Shown: positions 28,188 to 37,763, counted from the stretch's first letter. The stretch: 64,000 nucleotides of DNA from Flavobacterium sp. UMI-01 (GCF_019656315.1 NZ_BPLU01000003.1:179483-243482); one strand, 5' to 3'. Numbers and translations are program-made. Notes: generated from the sequence alone by a model not told the origin.

Positions 28188-29018
28188 ATGAATTGGATTA
28201 CTGCCAAAGAATACGAAGATATCACTTATAAAAAATGCAATGGTGTAGCAAGAATAGCTTTTAACCGACCTGATGTAAGAAACGCTTTTCGTCCCAAAAC
28301 GACTTCCGAACTTTTAGATGCTTTTCATGATGCACAAGAAGATACTTCGATTGGGGTAGTTTTACTTTCGGCAGAAGGGCCTAGTTCTAAGGACGGTATC
28401 TGGTCATTTTGTAGCGGTGGAGATCAAAAAGCTCGTGGGCATCAAGGGTATGTAGGGGAGGATGGCTACCATCGACTAAATATTCTAGATGTACAAAGAC
28501 TCATTCGTTTTATGCCTAAAGCAGTTATTGCCGTAGTTCCCGGTTGGGCAGTAGGAGGAGGACATAGTTTGCATGTAGTATGTGATATGACTTTGGCAAG
28601 TAAGGAACACGCTATTTTTAAACAAACAGATGCAGATGTGACTAGTTTTGATGGAGGTTATGGTTCGGCTTATTTGGCTAAAATGGTAGGACAAAAGAAA
28701 GCTAGGGAAATATTCTTCTTAGGGCGAAATTACTCCGCTCAAGAAGCTTTTGAGATGGGAATGGTCAATGCGGTAGTGCCACATGACGAGCTTGAAGCTA
28801 CAGCTTATGAGTGGGCGCAGGAAATCTTGGCAAAATCGCCAACTTCTATTAAGATGCTTAAATTTGCTATGAATTTAACTGATGATGGAATGGTAGGTCA
28901 ACAGGTTTTTGCAGGTGAAGCGACCCGATTGGCCTATATGACAGAAGAGGCTAAAGAAGGTAGAAATGCCTTTTTAGAAAAAAGAAAACCGAACTTCGAA
29001 AAGAAGTGGTTGCCCTAA
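28188..29018 (+). CDS. menB: 1,4-dihydroxy-2-naphthoyl-CoA synthase
   Basis: MenB closes the second ring of the menaquinone head group from o-succinylbenzoyl-CoA. Crotonase fold, 276 residues. The oxyanion-hole segments are FCSGGDQKARGHQGY and GWAVGGGHSLHVVCDMTLAS; the second contains the GG that is conserved in MenB. TDADVTSFDGGYGSAYLAKMVG and the C-terminal EKRKPNFEKKWLP are typical. First gene of a men cluster continuing with menA and menC. Confidence 0.95.
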   Translation: MNWITAKEYEDITYKKCNGVARIAFNRPDVRNAFRPKTTSELLDAFHDAQEDTSIGVVLLSAEGPSSKDGIWSFCSGGDQKARGHQGYVGEDGYHRLNILDVQRLIRFMPKAVIAVVPGWAVGGGHSLHVVCDMTLASKEHAIFKQTDADVTSFDGGYGSAYLAKMVGQKKAREIFFLGRNYSAQEAFEMGMVNAVVPHDELEATAYEWAQEILAKSPTSIKMLKFAMNLTDDGMVGQQVFAGEATRLAYMTEEAKEGRNAFLEKRKPNFEKKWLP

Positions 29019-29023
29019 AAGGG

Positions 29024-29060
29024 TTTAAAAGTTTAATGTTGTTCAAATTAAACTTTTAAA
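29024..29060. repeat. AT-rich perfect inverted repeat between menB and menA
   Basis: Fourteen bases TTTAAAAGTTTAAT (29024-29037) are repeated inverted at 29047-29060 with a 9-base loop, followed by further copies of AAACTTT up to the menA leader. It has no T run of terminator type. It may be an RNA structure within the operon or a low-complexity spacer. Confidence 0.6.
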
Positions 29061-29089
29061 CTTTTTAAACTTTAAACAAAAATAGAAGA

Positions 29090-30052
29090 ATGAAACACTG
29101 GATAGAAGCCGCAAGATTGCGCACTTTACCTTTATCAGTATCAGGAATAATAGTAGGGAGTATGTATGCCTTAGCCCATCCAACCTCTGAAATTTTGACA
29201 CCTACCGAGGTGTTCAATTGGAGATTGTTTGGTTTTGCGATACTGACTACTTTAGGATTGCAAATACTTTCAAATTTTGCGAATGATTATGGTGATGGTG
29301 TTAAAGGAACGGATAATGAGGATAGAATAGGGCCTAAACGTGCCATCCAAAGTGGTGTTATCTCGGCTCCAGCAATGAAAAGAGCTATTGTGATTACGTC
29401 GATTTTGACTTTATTGTCAGCAATATTGTTGATATATTATGCCTTTGGCAAAACAAATATCGTCTATTCCTTGTTTTTCTTGGTGTTGGGTATTTTGGCA
29501 ATTGTGTCTGCTATTCGCTATACTGTTGGAAATACAGCTTACGGATACAGAGGATATGGTGATGTATTTGTTTTTGTGTTCTTTGGTTTGGTAAGTACGT
29601 TGGGAGTAAATTTTTTATATTCTAAAGAGTTAGATGCTATTTTGTATTTACCAGCAATAGCTATTGGATTACTTAGTGTTGGGGTGTTAAACCTTAACAA
29701 TATGCGTGATGAGGAGTCGGATAAAAAATCCAATAAAAACACCATCGTAGTCAAAATTGGCGGAGAAAAAGCGAAAAAATACCATTACTTTTTGATTGTT
29801 TCAGCTATGGTTTTGGTGTTGGTTTTTGCAATTTTAAGTCAATTCCAATTTGACCAATATCTATTTTTACTAGCATACATTCCTTTAATCAAACATTTAA
29901 GTGTGGTTGCCAATACAAAGAATCCCAAAGATTTAGATCCCGAATTAAAGCGAGTTGCCTTAAGTACTTTTGCTTTAGCTGTCCTATTGTCGCTTTGTAT
30001 GATTTTCTTTTTTTCGGACATATTAGTGAATCTTTTTCTTGGGGGCAGATAA
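29090..30052 (+). CDS. menA: 1,4-dihydroxy-2-naphthoate polyprenyltransferase
   Basis: Inner membrane prenyltransferase that attaches the isoprenoid tail to the menaquinone head group. 320 residues with eight or nine hydrophobic helices. The first aspartate-rich motif is NFANDYGDGVKGTDNEDRIG; the second is in LNLNNMRDEESDKKSNKNT. N-terminal WIEAARLRTLPLSVSGIIVG is the usual MenA start. It follows menB by 71 bases. Confidence 0.95.
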   Translation: MKHWIEAARLRTLPLSVSGIIVGSMYALAHPTSEILTPTEVFNWRLFGFAILTTLGLQILSNFANDYGDGVKGTDNEDRIGPKRAIQSGVISAPAMKRAIVITSILTLLSAILLIYYAFGKTNIVYSLFFLVLGILAIVSAIRYTVGNTAYGYRGYGDVFVFVFFGLVSTLGVNFLYSKELDAILYLPAIAIGLLSVGVLNLNNMRDEESDKKSNKNTIVVKIGGEKAKKYHYFLIVSAMVLVLVFAILSQFQFDQYLFLLAYIPLIKHLSVVANTKNPKDLDPELKRVALSTFALAVLLSLCMIFFFSDILVNLFLGGR

Positions 30053-30133
30053 TTGAAAAGTAGGACATACATTTTGAATCATTGACGAATAAATGGCATA
30101 CCTCTTTAAGTTCAACTGTAAAATTTATAAATC

Positions 30134-30811
30134 ATGAAAATAACATATTATGGACATGCCTCATTAGGCATTCAAGTAGGCGATATAAACATTATTGTTG
30201 ACCCCTATATTTCTGCAAATCCTGCAGCCGAGCATATTGATATCAACACGCTTGATGCTGATTATATTTTGTTAACTCATGCGCATGGTGACCATGTTTT
30301 GGATGTAGAGGCAATTGCGGAGCTTACGAACGCAGTTATTGTTTCTAATGCAGAAATTGCGGGTTATTATGCTGCGAAAGGTTTTACATCTCATCCTATG
30401 AACCACGGAGGAAGTTGGGATTTTGAATTTGGAAAAGTAAAATACGTTAATGCCGTGCATTCCAGTTCCTTTCCTGATGGTACTTATGGGGGGAATCCGG
30501 GAGGTTTTGTTATCGAGGGAGAGCACAAAAATATTTACATTGCTGGAGATACTGCTTTGACAATGGATATGAAGCTAATTCCAATGAGAACCAAACTGGA
30601 TTTGGCCATTTTGCCTATCGGAGACAACTTTACCATGGATGTGCAGGACGCTATAATTGCTTCGGACTTTGTGCAGTGTGATAAAGTTTTGGGCTATCAT
30701 TACGACACCTTTGGGTATATCGAAATCAATAAGAAAGAAGCCATTCAAAAGTTTTTTGAAAAAGACAAAGATTTGATGCTATTGTCCATTGGTGAAAGTA
30801 TCGAATTATAA
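30134..30811 (+). CDS. UPF0173-type metal-dependent hydrolase
   Basis: Metallo-beta-lactamase fold protein of 225 residues. The metal motif is LLTHAHGDHVLD (HxHxDH), with further ligands in AVHSSSFP, YIAGDTAL and a C-terminal GYHYDTFG. Matches the UPF0173 family, whose substrate is unknown. Its place between menA and menC is common in Flavobacteria as far as I recall and suggests cotranscription rather than a known step in the pathway. Confidence 0.88.
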   Translation: MKITYYGHASLGIQVGDINIIVDPYISANPAAEHIDINTLDADYILLTHAHGDHVLDVEAIAELTNAVIVSNAEIAGYYAAKGFTSHPMNHGGSWDFEFGKVKYVNAVHSSSFPDGTYGGNPGGFVIEGEHKNIYIAGDTALTMDMKLIPMRTKLDLAILPIGDNFTMDVQDAIIASDFVQCDKVLGYHYDTFGYIEINKKEAIQKFFEKDKDLMLLSIGESIEL

Positions 30812-30815
30812 TTTT

Positions 30816-30906
30816 TAGGAGCTATTTCCAGCTATTCGTTGCAATCTTTTGTGAAGGCTGAAAAACGCCTTCCCAAAAGGATTTCCACTTCTATCTGGGC
30901 TAGGGC
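30816..30906. repeat. Dispersed repeat with hairpin
   Basis: The element starts GGAGCTATTTCCAGCTAT and ends CCACTTCTATCTGGGCTAGG. In the middle is a 13-bp stem with one mismatch, CTTTTGTGAAGGC (30846-30858) with GCCTTCCCAAAAG (30867-30879), and an 8-base loop. I recall this GCTATTTCC...CACTTCTATC.GGGCTAGGG layout as a frequent intergenic repeat in Flavobacterium genomes; only one copy lies in this window. Confidence 0.6.
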
Positions 30907-30929
30907 AGTTCGTAATTAATTTCATATCA

Positions 30930-32129
30930 GTGAAAAAAATATTTTTATTGCTACTAAGTAGCTTTTGTTTTCAAACGATTCAGGCACAAAAAGATGGATA
31001 TTGGGATCGGGAACGAGCCATGACCAAAGAAATTTCGGTTGCTGCCCGTGATAGAATCGTTATCAAATCTGATGATTTTCCTGTGGGAACTACGGAGTTG
31101 ATTTTTCGTATTACCTTACTTGATAACAATCAACAAATGGCAGGAAGCTTGGTTTCGGTACTAAAAGCGATTCCAGACCCTACAGGAATCAGTCAAGGTT
31201 CAGCCGGAGCAGTTTTCTTGATGTCAAAAATTTCAGGGGATGACAAGTGTAAATACGCCGTTTTTACCAGTCAAGAAGCGTCTTTAGAGTACCAAAAAAC
31301 TGGAAAAACGCTAGAAGCGTGTTTGGTTCAGGATGTACCGTTGAGTAAAGATGCTAAACGACTTTCGATTGATAATTCGCCATGTTTGAAAAACAACAAA
31401 GGCAATCTTTGGTTTGGTTTTGAGAGTGCCAATTGGATTATGAAACAAAAGATAGTCCTTGAAATAGTGCCTTGGGTGGATGCTAAATTGAGCCGTGGTT
31501 GGTCAGTTGAAAATCGAAAATATATTATTAACCAATGCAAAACTTCGGCTTTAGCACAAAAAATGACTAATTCAGATGATTTTTGTGTTTGTGTGGAAGA
31601 AAAAATCCAAAAGCAATATCGTTTTGATGAATTTCAAAAATTACTTACCATCGAACAAGCTAAGGTGTACAAGGATTATGGAAATAGTTGTTATGGTGAA
31701 AGTAATGTTTCGAAGACTATTTATACTGATTTGCGCACCAAGGCATTAGCGGCAATGCAAAAACAGCAATATGGTGTTGCTATCACGGCCTTGACTACAA
31801 TTGTAAATGACGGACAAGCAACCGCTATAGATGATGCTAATTTGGGGTATTGCTATATCGCTACAAAACAATATGGAAAGGCTTTAAAAATACTTGAAAC
31901 GGGTGAAAAACGAGATGCGACGGAGTTGTTGGTCAAACTTCATTTGGCTCACGCTTTGTTGCTCAATGGGGATTATGCTAAAGCAAAAAAAATACATAAA
32001 GAATTCCGAACACAAAATGTGACGGACAGCTTGAGTTGGGCGCAAAAAACAAAATCCGATTTTCAAACCTTTTTAAAAGCAGGAATTCAGTCCAGCGATT
32101 TTGAAAGAATTTTGAAAATACTGGAATAG
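30930..32129 (+). CDS. Secreted TPR-containing protein of unknown function
   Basis: 399 residues, GTG start at 30930, signal peptide MKKIFLLLLSSFCFQTIQAQ. The N-terminal 200 residues are beta-rich without a fold I recognise (SDDFPVGTTELIFRITLLD). The C-terminal part has tetratricopeptide-like helices: LAAMQKQQYGVAITALTTIV, ANLGYCYIATKQYGKALKIL and LHLAHALLLNGDYAKAKKIH. There are several cysteines in the middle (FCVCVEEK). It lies inside the men cluster but has no obvious part in quinone synthesis. Confidence 0.75.
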   Translation: MKKIFLLLLSSFCFQTIQAQKDGYWDRERAMTKEISVAARDRIVIKSDDFPVGTTELIFRITLLDNNQQMAGSLVSVLKAIPDPTGISQGSAGAVFLMSKISGDDKCKYAVFTSQEASLEYQKTGKTLEACLVQDVPLSKDAKRLSIDNSPCLKNNKGNLWFGFESANWIMKQKIVLEIVPWVDAKLSRGWSVENRKYIINQCKTSALAQKMTNSDDFCVCVEEKIQKQYRFDEFQKLLTIEQAKVYKDYGNSCYGESNVSKTIYTDLRTKALAAMQKQQYGVAITALTTIVNDGQATAIDDANLGYCYIATKQYGKALKILETGEKRDATELLVKLHLAHALLLNGDYAKAKKIHKEFRTQNVTDSLSWAQKTKSDFQTFLKAGIQSSDFERILKILE

Positions 32130-32190
32130 TTTTTTGAAAAAAATGCTGTTTAAAATCCTCAATCCCAAATCCTCAATCTTATAATAAAAA

Positions 32191-33243
32191 ATGAAAGCTT
32201 CATATCACCAATACATTCTTGACTTCAAACGACCCTCTGGAACCTCTAGAGGTGTAATGACGCAAAAAGAAACCTGGTTTATTATTCTGGAACAAGAGGG
32301 GAAAAGAGGGATAGGAGAATGCGGTATTTTGCGTGGTTTGAGTGCTGATGATCGTCCCGATTATGAATCCAAATTGCAGTGGACTTGCGAGCATATTCAT
32401 TTAGGAAAAGATAAACTTTGGAACGCTTTGTTAGAATACCCTTCGATACAATTTGGGATCGAAATGGCGTTTCTGTCTTTGGCTAGTGAGCATCCGTTTG
32501 AGTTGTTTCCATCGGCCTTTACAAGAGGTGGAAAATCGATACCTATTAATGGGTTGATTTGGATGGGGGACGAGCAATACATGAAGCAACAAATCGAGGA
32601 GAAATTAGCGCAGGGATTTAGTTGTGTTAAACTCAAAATAGGAGCCATTGATTTTGATAAAGAACTGCACTTATTGCGCTTTATTCGGGAACATTTTACC
32701 TCAAAACAAGTTGAAATCAGGGTAGATGCTAACGGTGCTTTTGCTTATAACGATTGTTTAGATAAGTTAAATCAATTAACTGTTTTTGAGTTGCATAGTA
32801 TAGAACAGCCTATTCAAAAAAACAACCCTGACAAGATGGCAGAATTGTGTAAATCGACTCCTTTTCCTATTGCTTTGGATGAAGAATTGATTGGAGTGTA
32901 TGCTATCGAAGAGAAAGAACTATTATTGCAGAAAATTAAGCCACAATACATCATTTTGAAACCAAGTTTTGTGGGTGGTTTCAAAGGAACTATGGAGTGG
33001 ATTATGTTGGCTGAAAAATACCAAATTGGTTGGTGGATAACCTCGGCTTTAGAAAGCAACATCGGACTCAATGCAATTGCACAATGGACGTATTTATTGG
33101 ATAATTCTATGCCTCAAGGTTTGGGCACGGGTGCTCTTTATACGAATAATTTTAATTGTCCGCTGACGGTTTCAGAAGGAAAGTTGTGGTATAAAAATAA
33201 TCTGAAATGGGAATTTGATTTTAATGAATTTCTTAAAAGCTAA
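32191..33243 (+). CDS. menC: o-Succinylbenzoate synthase
   Basis: MenC dehydrates SHCHC to o-succinylbenzoate. Enolase-superfamily protein of 350 residues with the expected catalytic residues: KxK at Lys147/Lys149 (CVKLKIGA), metal ligands Asp179 (RVDANGAF), Glu205 (HSIEQPI) and Asp230 (ALDEE), and Lys257 (YIILKPSFVGG). In many relatives menE follows; here the next gene is a helicase. Confidence 0.93.
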   Translation: MKASYHQYILDFKRPSGTSRGVMTQKETWFIILEQEGKRGIGECGILRGLSADDRPDYESKLQWTCEHIHLGKDKLWNALLEYPSIQFGIEMAFLSLASEHPFELFPSAFTRGGKSIPINGLIWMGDEQYMKQQIEEKLAQGFSCVKLKIGAIDFDKELHLLRFIREHFTSKQVEIRVDANGAFAYNDCLDKLNQLTVFELHSIEQPIQKNNPDKMAELCKSTPFPIALDEELIGVYAIEEKELLLQKIKPQYIILKPSFVGGFKGTMEWIMLAEKYQIGWWITSALESNIGLNAIAQWTYLLDNSMPQGLGTGALYTNNFNCPLTVSEGKLWYKNNLKWEFDFNEFLKS

Positions 33244-33303
33244 GGCTTTTAATTTCTGCTTTTAAAACCCAAATCCAGTAGTTCAAATTAACTCTTAAAT
33301 CCT

Positions 33304-33311
33304 TATTTTTG
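33304..33311 (+). promoter_or_regulatory. -7 box of the helicase gene (TATTTTTG)
   Basis: Perfect TAnnTTTG match 17 bases before the ATG at 33329. It marks the end of the men cluster, which therefore lacks menE. No clear -33 TTG. Confidence 0.45.
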
Positions 33312-33328
33312 CATAAATTGATTTTTTT

Positions 33329-35662
33329 ATGCAACAATACATTTCTCAACTCAACGAAGCGCAACAATTACCTGTTTTACAAAAGGAAGGGCCAATGATT
33401 ATCATCGCGGGTGCTGGTTCTGGCAAAACCCGTGTATTAACCATTCGAATTGCTTATTTGATGAGTCAAGGAATTGATGCTTTTAATATTTTATCCCTGA
33501 CATTTACTAATAAAGCGGCGCGTGAAATGAAAGAGCGTATCGCTTCTATTGTGGGAGCGAGTGAGGCCAAAAACCTTTGGATGGGAACTTTTCACTCTAT
33601 TTTTGCCCGAATTCTTCGTTCGGAAGCGGATAAATTAGGGTATCCTTCTAATTTTACCATTTATGATTCTCAAGATTCCTTGCGTTGTATTTCGGGGATT
33701 ATCAAAGAGATGCAATTGGACAAGGATATCTATAAACCAAAACAGATTTTGAGTCGAATCTCGAGTTTTAAGAATAGTTTAATAACAGTGAAGGCTTATT
33801 ACAATGATCCTGATTTACAAGAAGCCGATGCTATGGCTAAAAAACCCAGAATGGGAGAGATTTACAGGAATTATGTGGACCGTTGCTTTAAGTCAGGAGC
33901 AATGGATTTTGACGATTTGTTATTAAAGACTAATGAGTTATTGACCCGTTTTCCAGAGGTTTTGGCCAAGTATCAAAATCGTTTCCGTTACATCATGGTG
34001 GATGAGTACCAAGATACGAATCATTCCCAGTATTTGATTGTAAGAGCGTTGTCGGATAAATTCCAAAATATATGTGTAGTAGGAGATGATGCCCAGAGTA
34101 TTTATGCTTTCCGAGGTGCCAACATTAACAATATCTTGAATTTCCAAAAAGATTATCAAGGGGTGCAAACGTATCGTTTGGAACAAAACTACCGTTCGAC
34201 TAGAAATATCGTTGAAGCAGCCAATACCATTATTGACAAAAACAAGGTTAAATTAGATAAAGTAGTTTGGACCGCCAATGATTTTGGACCCAAAATAAAA
34301 ATTCATCGCAGCATGACAGATGCGGAAGAAGGACGTTTTGTAGCTAGTACCATTTTCGAGCAAAAAATGCAAAACCAACTTCCCAATGGCGCTTTTGCCA
34401 TACTATACCGAACCAATGCGCAATCTCGTGCCATGGAGGATGCTTTGCGTAAAAGAGATATTCCGTACCGCATCTATGGAGGATTGTCTTTTTATCAAAG
34501 AAAAGAAATCAAGGATGTGTTGTGTTATTTGCGATTAGTTGTGAATCCAAAAGACGAAGAAGCTTTGGTGCGTGTGATTAATTATCCAGCGAGAGGAATT
34601 GGCGATACAACCGTTGAAAAACTGACAGTAGCAGCCAATCATTACAAGCGTTCGATTTTTGAAATCATGCAAAATATTGACAAAATCGACTTGAAGTTAA
34701 ATGCTGGAACCAAACAAAAATTGAAAGATTTTGTATTAATGATTCGAAGTTTTCAAGTAATTAATGAAAGCCAAGATGCCTTTTACTTGACGGATCATGT
34801 GGCTAAAAAATCGGGTTTGGTTCAGGAACTCAAAAAAGATGCAACGCCTGAAGGAATGTTGCGCATTCAAAATATAGAAGAATTACTCAATGGTATTAAA
34901 GACTTCACCGAAGGCCAAAAAGAAATTGATGGTGCCAGAGGTTCGCTAGAAGAGTTTTTAGAAGATGTAGCTTTAGCTACCGACCTCGATAATGATACCA
35001 CTGACCAAGATAGGGTTGCCTTAATGACAATTCACTTAGCCAAAGGACTTGAGTTCCCTCATGTATTTGTGGTAGGGATGGAAGAGGATTTGTTTCCATC
35101 AGCCATGAGTATGAGCACTCGTAGCGAACTCGAAGAAGAGCGTCGATTGTTTTATGTTGCACTTACCCGCGCTGAACATCAAGCTTATTTAACCTATGCG
35201 CAATCTCGTTACCGCTGGGGAAAACTAACAGATTGTGAGCCTTCACGTTTTATTGAAGAGATTGACAGTCAATTTTTAGAATATCTTACTCCTCCTGAAA
35301 CGAATTACCGTTACCAGTCTATGATTGACAAAGATATTTTTGATGATGTGGATAAGTCTAAATTTAGATTGTCTAAACCTAAGAACGGTACGCCTCCAGT
35401 AAGTGCTTCGTCAAACGAAACTAAAACGGATTTGAATATCAGAAAACTTAAACCGGTTTCAAACGGAAATACACCTTCTAAAGCAAATTTGTTTGATAAC
35501 CAATTAACCATTGGGAATATGGTCATGCACGAACGTTTTGGCAAAGGACAGGTGTTGAATCTCGAAGGTGTAGGAGCAGATAAAAAAGCCGAAATTAAGT
35601 TTGAGGTAGGGGGGATCAAAAAACTATTGTTGCGTTTTGCTAAACTAAATATCATTGGTTAA
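33329..35662 (+). CDS. pcrA: UvrD/PcrA-type ATP-dependent DNA helicase
   Basis: Superfamily 1A 3'-5' helicase, 777 residues. Q motif LNEAQQLPV, Walker A GAGSGKT (28-34), motif Ia LTFTNKAAREMKERI, motif II VDEYQDTN, motif III VVGDDAQSIYAFRGA, motif IV LEQNYRST, motif V TIHLAKGLEFPHVFVVGMEE, motif VI EEERRLFYVALTRAE. The C-terminal segment MVMHERFGKGQVLNLEG matches the Tudor-like RNA polymerase binding tail of PcrA/UvrD. Acts in repair and transcription-replication conflicts. Confidence 0.93.
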   Translation: MQQYISQLNEAQQLPVLQKEGPMIIIAGAGSGKTRVLTIRIAYLMSQGIDAFNILSLTFTNKAAREMKERIASIVGASEAKNLWMGTFHSIFARILRSEADKLGYPSNFTIYDSQDSLRCISGIIKEMQLDKDIYKPKQILSRISSFKNSLITVKAYYNDPDLQEADAMAKKPRMGEIYRNYVDRCFKSGAMDFDDLLLKTNELLTRFPEVLAKYQNRFRYIMVDEYQDTNHSQYLIVRALSDKFQNICVVGDDAQSIYAFRGANINNILNFQKDYQGVQTYRLEQNYRSTRNIVEAANTIIDKNKVKLDKVVWTANDFGPKIKIHRSMTDAEEGRFVASTIFEQKMQNQLPNGAFAILYRTNAQSRAMEDALRKRDIPYRIYGGLSFYQRKEIKDVLCYLRLVVNPKDEEALVRVINYPARGIGDTTVEKLTVAANHYKRSIFEIMQNIDKIDLKLNAGTKQKLKDFVLMIRSFQVINESQDAFYLTDHVAKKSGLVQELKKDATPEGMLRIQNIEELLNGIKDFTEGQKEIDGARGSLEEFLEDVALATDLDNDTTDQDRVALMTIHLAKGLEFPHVFVVGMEEDLFPSAMSMSTRSELEEERRLFYVALTRAEHQAYLTYAQSRYRWGKLTDCEPSRFIEEIDSQFLEYLTPPETNYRYQSMIDKDIFDDVDKSKFRLSKPKNGTPPVSASSNETKTDLNIRKLKPVSNGNTPSKANLFDNQLTIGNMVMHERFGKGQVLNLEGVGADKKAEIKFEVGGIKKLLLRFAKLNIIG

Positions 35663-35751
35663 CTGTTCTTTGGGAGTTTTGAGGACAAAGTTTCAAGATA
35701 AATGAGTAACTTTAATCGTTAAACACCTTACAAAAAAGAAAACCAATAGAA

Positions 35752-36099
35752 ATGGCTTACAACGAACTTTTGTCTTTACGTATTCAGCAACAACTTCAGG
35801 AACAACAAATGAATTTTGTTGAGAAAAAAATGTTTGGTGGAATCGCTTTTATGATTGCCGACAAAATGTGTATAGGTGTCATGAAAGAGCTCATTATGTT
35901 ACGTGTTATGGACGAATACTATGATGGTTTGCTCCGCGAGAATCACGTAAGACCAATGACCTTTACTGGTAAAAGGTTAAAGAATTTTTTGTATATCGAA
36001 TCCGAAGCATTTGCTACCGAAAAACAATTAGCACGATGGGTCGTGCTAGCAATTGATTTTGGTAAAAGAGGTGTAGTGAAATCCAAAAAGAAGAAATAG
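35752..36099 (+). CDS. TfoX N-terminal domain protein
   Basis: 115-residue protein with the TfoX/Sxy N-terminal fold: KKMFGGIAFMIADKMCIGVM followed by LIMLRVMDEYYDGLL and a C-terminal MTFTGKRLKNFLYIESE. It lacks the C-terminal TfoX domain of the competence regulator. Such single-domain proteins are widespread and their role is unclear. It lies between pcrA and the Sua5/YciO gene. Confidence 0.82.
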   Translation: MAYNELLSLRIQQQLQEQQMNFVEKKMFGGIAFMIADKMCIGVMKELIMLRVMDEYYDGLLRENHVRPMTFTGKRLKNFLYIESEAFATEKQLARWVVLAIDFGKRGVVKSKKKK

Positions 36100-36128
36100 A
36101 AAAACACAACTAGAAATAGAACAAAAAT

Positions 36129-36749
36129 ATGGCCGAATTTATAAGAATTTACGAAGATAAACCAAGTGAAGCTGCCATAGCCAAAGTGGTTAAGGTTTTG
36201 AAAGCAGGCGGTTTGGTGATTTATCCAACCGATACGGTATATGGTTTAGGTTGTGATATCACTAATAGCAGAGCGCTAGAGAAAATCGCTCGTATCAAAG
36301 GAGTGAAATTAGAAAAAGCTAATTTTTCCTTTATTTGTCATGATTTGAGTAACCTTTCTGATTATGTGCGTCAAATTGATACGGCAACTTTTAAAATTTT
36401 AAAGCGTGCTTTACCAGGTCCATATACCTTTATTTTGCCAGGAAATAATAACCTACCTAAAGAATTCAAGAAGAAAATCACCGTAGGAATACGTGTCCCT
36501 GAAAATAATATTGTACTTGAGATTGTACGTCAATTAGGCAATCCTATCGTAACAACCTCTATTCGTGATGAAGATGATGTGGTAGAATACACCACTGATC
36601 CCGAATTGATATTTGAAAAATGGCAAAATCTGGTCGATATGGTTATCGATGGGGGATACGGAGACAATGTAGCCTCTACCATCATCGATTTATCTGGTCA
36701 CGAACCCCTAGTAGTCAGAGAGGGGAAAGGAAGTTTAGATATTTTGTAG
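36129..36749 (+). CDS. Sua5/YciO/YrdC-family protein
   Basis: 206 residues, YrdC-like fold. The family motif is LVIYPTDTVYGLGCDI near the N-terminus, with KLEKANFSFICHDLSNLSDY and ALPGPYTFILPG after it. TsaC/Sua5 proteins make threonylcarbamoyl-AMP for tRNA t6A37. The FSFICHDLSNLSDY form and the length are closer to the YciO branch than to TsaC, so the t6A role is likely but not certain. Confidence 0.82.
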   Translation: MAEFIRIYEDKPSEAAIAKVVKVLKAGGLVIYPTDTVYGLGCDITNSRALEKIARIKGVKLEKANFSFICHDLSNLSDYVRQIDTATFKILKRALPGPYTFILPGNNNLPKEFKKKITVGIRVPENNIVLEIVRQLGNPIVTTSIRDEDDVVEYTTDPELIFEKWQNLVDMVIDGGYGDNVASTIIDLSGHEPLVVREGKGSLDIL

Positions 36750-36789
36750 TGCTATACCCAAAAGGATTTTGTTAATAATGGGTTGAATT

Positions 36790-37425
36790 TTAAAACTGAT
36801 TTTTTTTGTATGATGATGTCGAAATCATTTTTCCTGCTTTGATATATGCCGCTGAAAGACCACAAAACAAAAGTAAAAGCAAGCCACAATTAATGCCTAC
36901 TTTAGTTAAACCTAAATTGTTGACATCCACAAATGGATAGGGATAAAAGCCTGAATAATTTCCTCTAACTAAAATGTAAACCAAATAGACAACGGGATAT
37001 AGCAACCAATTGAGTATTTGTCTATACCTAACCGCTGATTTATTTTCGTGCCAATACCAATATAGGACGACGACTAAAGGGTTTACAGTGTGAAGTAATT
37101 CATCTACTACCATTTGAAGTCCTTGTGGATGCCATTGTTGCCGTAATACAAATTGATAAACAAGTCCCACGATAGTGATATACATAACAATAGCGGTTAA
37201 GGTTCCTGGCTGATTTAGCAAAGTCATGAAGCCATTTTTGGATTTAGAAAGGAAAAAAGTAAAATAACTAGCAGCAAATGAATTAGTCAAAATAGTAAAA
37301 TAACTAAAGAACCGTACAGTCATTTCACCAATACCAGTAGCCCTATTTTCGAGCATTAAATAATATTGAGCTAAAACAGCAAACCAAACTAGAACAGCAA
37401 AAGTTAGTGAAGTAATTTTTTTCAT
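36790..37425 (-). CDS. Pr6Pr family membrane protein
   Basis: 211-residue integral membrane protein with six hydrophobic segments, of the type NCBI names Pr6Pr. Recognisable parts are RFFSYFTILTNSFAASYF, the ELLHTVNPLVVVLYWYW helix and a late GNYSGFYPYPFVDVNNLG loop. The conserved charged or polar residues within helices (H and N in LLHTVNP) suggest a transport or redox function, but none is known. It is the last chromosomal gene before the accessory region. Confidence 0.75.
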   Translation of the reverse strand: MKKITSLTFAVLVWFAVLAQYYLMLENRATGIGEMTVRFFSYFTILTNSFAASYFTFFLSKSKNGFMTLLNQPGTLTAIVMYITIVGLVYQFVLRQQWHPQGLQMVVDELLHTVNPLVVVLYWYWHENKSAVRYRQILNWLLYPVVYLVYILVRGNYSGFYPYPFVDVNNLGLTKVGINCGLLLLLFCGLSAAYIKAGKMISTSSYKKNQF

Positions 37426-37763
37426 TTTAATATGTGTTTTTAATTTTTAGGACTTGATGCTCTTATTCATTATTCCGTTTTCAGTCAACATTGGTATTTA
37501 TTTTCTGCTTAACACAAATCAGATTAAAACGATAAATCTACTAAATTCCAGCTAGCTCTAAATGGCGGTTGGTGGATATTTTTTTAGGTTTCGTTTTCGG
37601 GAAATATTTTTTCTTTCAAATTTATAAAATATGATAAAGTTAAAATTATGACCCAAATTGCAGTTTGTCTATGTATTATTTGATATTTATAATTTATGAA
37701 ATAAAATGAAGAACAATAGAGCAGGCAAATAAAAGAATCAATTTTCATTACTTGTTTCTCTGA
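37426..37763. other. Gap before the intron remnant
   Basis: AT-rich sequence with no coding potential I can support. CCCAAATTGC (37652-37661) also occurs in the right arm of the first attC-like site, but it is too short to interpret. The 5' part of the decayed group II intron probably once lay here or was deleted. Confidence 0.4.

Noticed and set aside
37652..37661. CCCAAATTGC as a leftover of the attC of the HNH cassette
   Set aside because: The ten bases match the right arm of site 1, but there is no paired arm or core nearby; chance cannot be excluded in AT-rich sequence.
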